64,000 bases of DNA from Shimia sp965227725 (lineage in GTDB: Bacteria > Pseudomonadota > Alphaproteobacteria > Rhodobacterales > Rhodobacteraceae): assembly GCF_965227725.1 (NCBI RefSeq), contig NZ_CBDDGH010000003.1, forward strand, positions 372,001 through 436,000, read 5' to 3'. The position numbers were made by a program, and so were the translations under genes. The notes beneath the pieces are model-generated. The model did not search any database. It was not told where the DNA came from and was given only the letters and a program-made list of their open reading frames with translations. This document shows, one piece after another, positions 62,822 through 64,000 of this stretch. The first letter of the stretch is position 1; each line of letters begins with the position of its first letter.

Positions 62822-63403
62822 ATGAAACGGCTTTTGATTGTCACCGGTTTTGAATCTTCCGGTAGCGTATTCCTTGCCCGCGTGGCCTCACACGTGCTCC
62901 AGAAATGCAAAACCTTCGGCGCGTGGGATGGCTACGGCTGGAACGGCGACAGAGGCGACGATCTGGTGATCATCCACCGCTCGATGCCTTACTCCCGCGG
63001 GCCAAAAAAATGGTTTGAGGAGCTTCAGGACGAGATCAAGGATCTGGCCGACTATGATGTGCGCTTCGTGATCTGCACCCGCGACCTTTCCATCAGCCGC
63101 ACAAGCCGCCAGCTCCGTTTTGGCGGCGCCACCGCGACGTACAAAGCCGATGATGCGCGCGCGCGCGACATCTTCGCCAACATCATGCAGACACATGAGT
63201 ATTACATCTTCAGCTTTGAAAGCGCACTGGCGCTGCGGGAGATCTACTATCAGGATTTCTACAAATGGCTTGGGGTGGAGAGCAGCTTCTCGCCCCCGCT
63301 TTTTGATGCCAACGCGCCTTATGTGAAGTTCAAAACCCCGCAGCGCGCCATCAAACTGGCCCGCATGTCCGCAAGCCGCTTCAGGCACATGGTCCGCATA
63401 TAA
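62822..63403 (+). CDS. P-loop sulfotransferase-like protein of unknown function
   Basis: A 193-residue protein starting at ATG 62822 behind GACGAGAG. The opening LLIVTGFESSGSVFLARVASH is a phosphate-binding loop of the sulfotransferase type, and VRFVICTRDLSISRTSRQLRF matches the 3'-phosphate block (arginine and serine). The protein is shorter than most sulfotransferases and ends in a basic helix. It could belong to the sugar-modification set although it lies 5 kb from the main locus. Confidence 0.7.
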   Translation: MKRLLIVTGFESSGSVFLARVASHVLQKCKTFGAWDGYGWNGDRGDDLVIIHRSMPYSRGPKKWFEELQDEIKDLADYDVRFVICTRDLSISRTSRQLRFGGATATYKADDARARDIFANIMQTHEYYIFSFESALALREIYYQDFYKWLGVESSFSPPLFDANAPYVKFKTPQRAIKLARMSASRFRHMVRI

Positions 63404-63459
63404 AGTTCCAAAAGCGCCGCGAAGCGCACAAATCTCTGACACATGTATCTTTTGGGAAA

Positions 63460-63535
63460 TGGCAGGGGCACCAGGGCTCGAACCCGGGACCTACGGTTTT
63501 GGAGACCGTCGCTCTACCAACTGAGCTATACCCCT
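63460..63535 (-). tRNA. tRNA-Trp (anticodon CCA)
   Basis: Reading leftward from 63535: acceptor stem AGGGGTA / TGCCCCT, D-arm GCTCAGTTGGTAGAGC, anticodon stem ACGGT/ACCGT with loop CTCCAAA (anticodon CCA at 63502-63500), T-arm with TTCGAGC, discriminator G and an encoded CCA end. All stems pair. It lies downstream of tuf on the same strand. Confidence 0.97.
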
Positions 63536-63646
63536 AACGTGAGCAGTTTCGTAGTGCAGTGCTGCAGGAAGGGCAAGAGGGAAAACGCGCAAAATGCGCT
63601 CTGATCGCGGCTTTCTTCCCTTGGCGGGACCGCGCCTTCCCCAAGC

Positions 63647-63674
63647 AAAAAGGCCGCCCTGAGGGGCGGCCTTT
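63647..63674 (-). terminator. Rho-independent terminator of tuf
   Basis: On the minus strand, AAAGGCCGCCC / GGGCGGCCTTT with loop CTCA, followed by a short T-run, 24 bases after the tuf stop. Perfect stem. Confidence 0.93.
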
Positions 63675-63697
63675 CCGTAAACAATCAGCAGAACTGA

Positions 63698-64000
63698 TTA
63701 TTCGACGATTTTGGACACAACACCGGAACCAACGGTGCGGCCGCCTTCGCGGATCGCGAAGCGCAGGCCGGCTTCCATTGCGATCGGTGCGATCAGCTCA
63801 ACGTTGAACTTCAGGTTGTCGCCAGGCATCACCATCTCGGTGCCCGCTGGCAGTTCAACAGTGCCGGTCACGTCAGTTGTACGGAAGTAGAACTGTGGAC
63901 GGTAGTTCGCGAAGAACGGGGTGTGACGGCCACCTTCATCCTTGGTCAGGATGTAGGCTTCTGCTTCGAACTTGGTGTGTGGGTTCACGGAACCTGGCTT
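63698..64000 (-). CDS. tuf: Elongation factor Tu (C-terminal part, cut by window edge)
   Basis: The visible 100 codons encode the last beta-barrel domain of EF-Tu, which carries aminoacyl-tRNA to the ribosome. Segments KPGSVNPHTKFEAEAYILTK, RHTPFFANYRPQFYFRTTDV and REGGRTVGSGVV are near-invariant. The stop is at 63698 and the gene continues beyond 64000. The following tRNA-Trp indicates this is the tuf copy normally found next to tRNA-Trp and secE. Confidence 0.98.
   Translation of the reverse strand, partial: KPGSVNPHTKFEAEAYILTKDEGGRHTPFFANYRPQFYFRTTDVTGTVELPAGTEMVMPGDNLKFNVELIAPIAMEAGLRFAIREGGRTVGSGVVSKIVE

Noticed and set aside
63460..63535. tRNA-Trp as an attachment site of an integrated element
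   Set aside because: No integrase and no second copy of the tRNA 3' end were seen in the window; kept only as a synteny observation.

Overview
The window reads as chromosomal DNA of a marine alphaproteobacterium of the Rhodobacteraceae (roseobacter group). The evidence is GC-rich coding sequence, a 929-residue AcnB, DUF2794, a glutathione-dependent formaldehyde pathway, an ExoY/ExoF/ExoP-type polysaccharide locus, RTX proteins with a C-terminal Hint domain, and a gene pair that looks like the head-spike proteins of Rhodobacter gene transfer agents (GTA). No transposase, integrase, CRISPR array, rRNA or replication origin was seen.

Region 1 (1-20159) is mostly housekeeping metabolism: a beta-carbonic anhydrase cut by the window edge; a tight aminopeptidase / NlpC-P60 / ureohydrolase operon; DUF2794; cytochrome c'; an I78-type lipoprotein; S-(hydroxymethyl)glutathione dehydrogenase and, 3.9 kb later, S-formylglutathione hydrolase. 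Between these two lie an NYN-LOTUS protein, TetR and HxlR regulators, and EamA and AEC transporters. Then come a second EamA carrier, a HAD hydrolase, an ornithine cyclodeaminase-like enzyme, an MFS carrier, ZapE, a LysR regulator and a nitroreductase.

Region 2 (20422-34425) holds acnB with its terminator, a three-gene cassette ending in a DyP-type heme peroxidase, a 47-residue membrane protein, a FemAB/GNAT-like protein, a chemoreceptor, and a secreted RTX / jelly-roll / Hint protein followed at once by an APH-fold kinase-like gene and a perfect 14-bp-stem terminator.

Region 3 (34570-57702) is an exopolysaccharide locus. One arm (polymerase, ExoP-like co-polymerase/BY-kinase, ExoF-like exporter, ExoY-like initiating transferase) runs leftward. 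The other arm starts with a Wzx-type flippase and continues with the GTA-spike-like pair and a metallophosphatase. Glycosyltransferases, an acyltransferase, two sulfotransferases, ManC and a GH39/PslG-like glycosidase follow on alternating strands. Together they predict a mannose-containing, acylated and sulfated polymer. Repeated TCAGG/CCTGA inverted repeats and a perfect CtrA-type box (TTAA-N7-TTAA) lie in its control regions. The placement of putative capsule-binding spikes inside the polysaccharide locus is the most interesting feature of the window.

Region 4 (57876-64000) contains MdaB and GST redox genes, a hybrid histidine kinase, a DsbA-fold isomerase, a P-loop sulfotransferase-like protein, tRNA-Trp, and the 3' part of tuf with its terminator. 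secE, the usual neighbour of this tRNA, is not where it would be expected.
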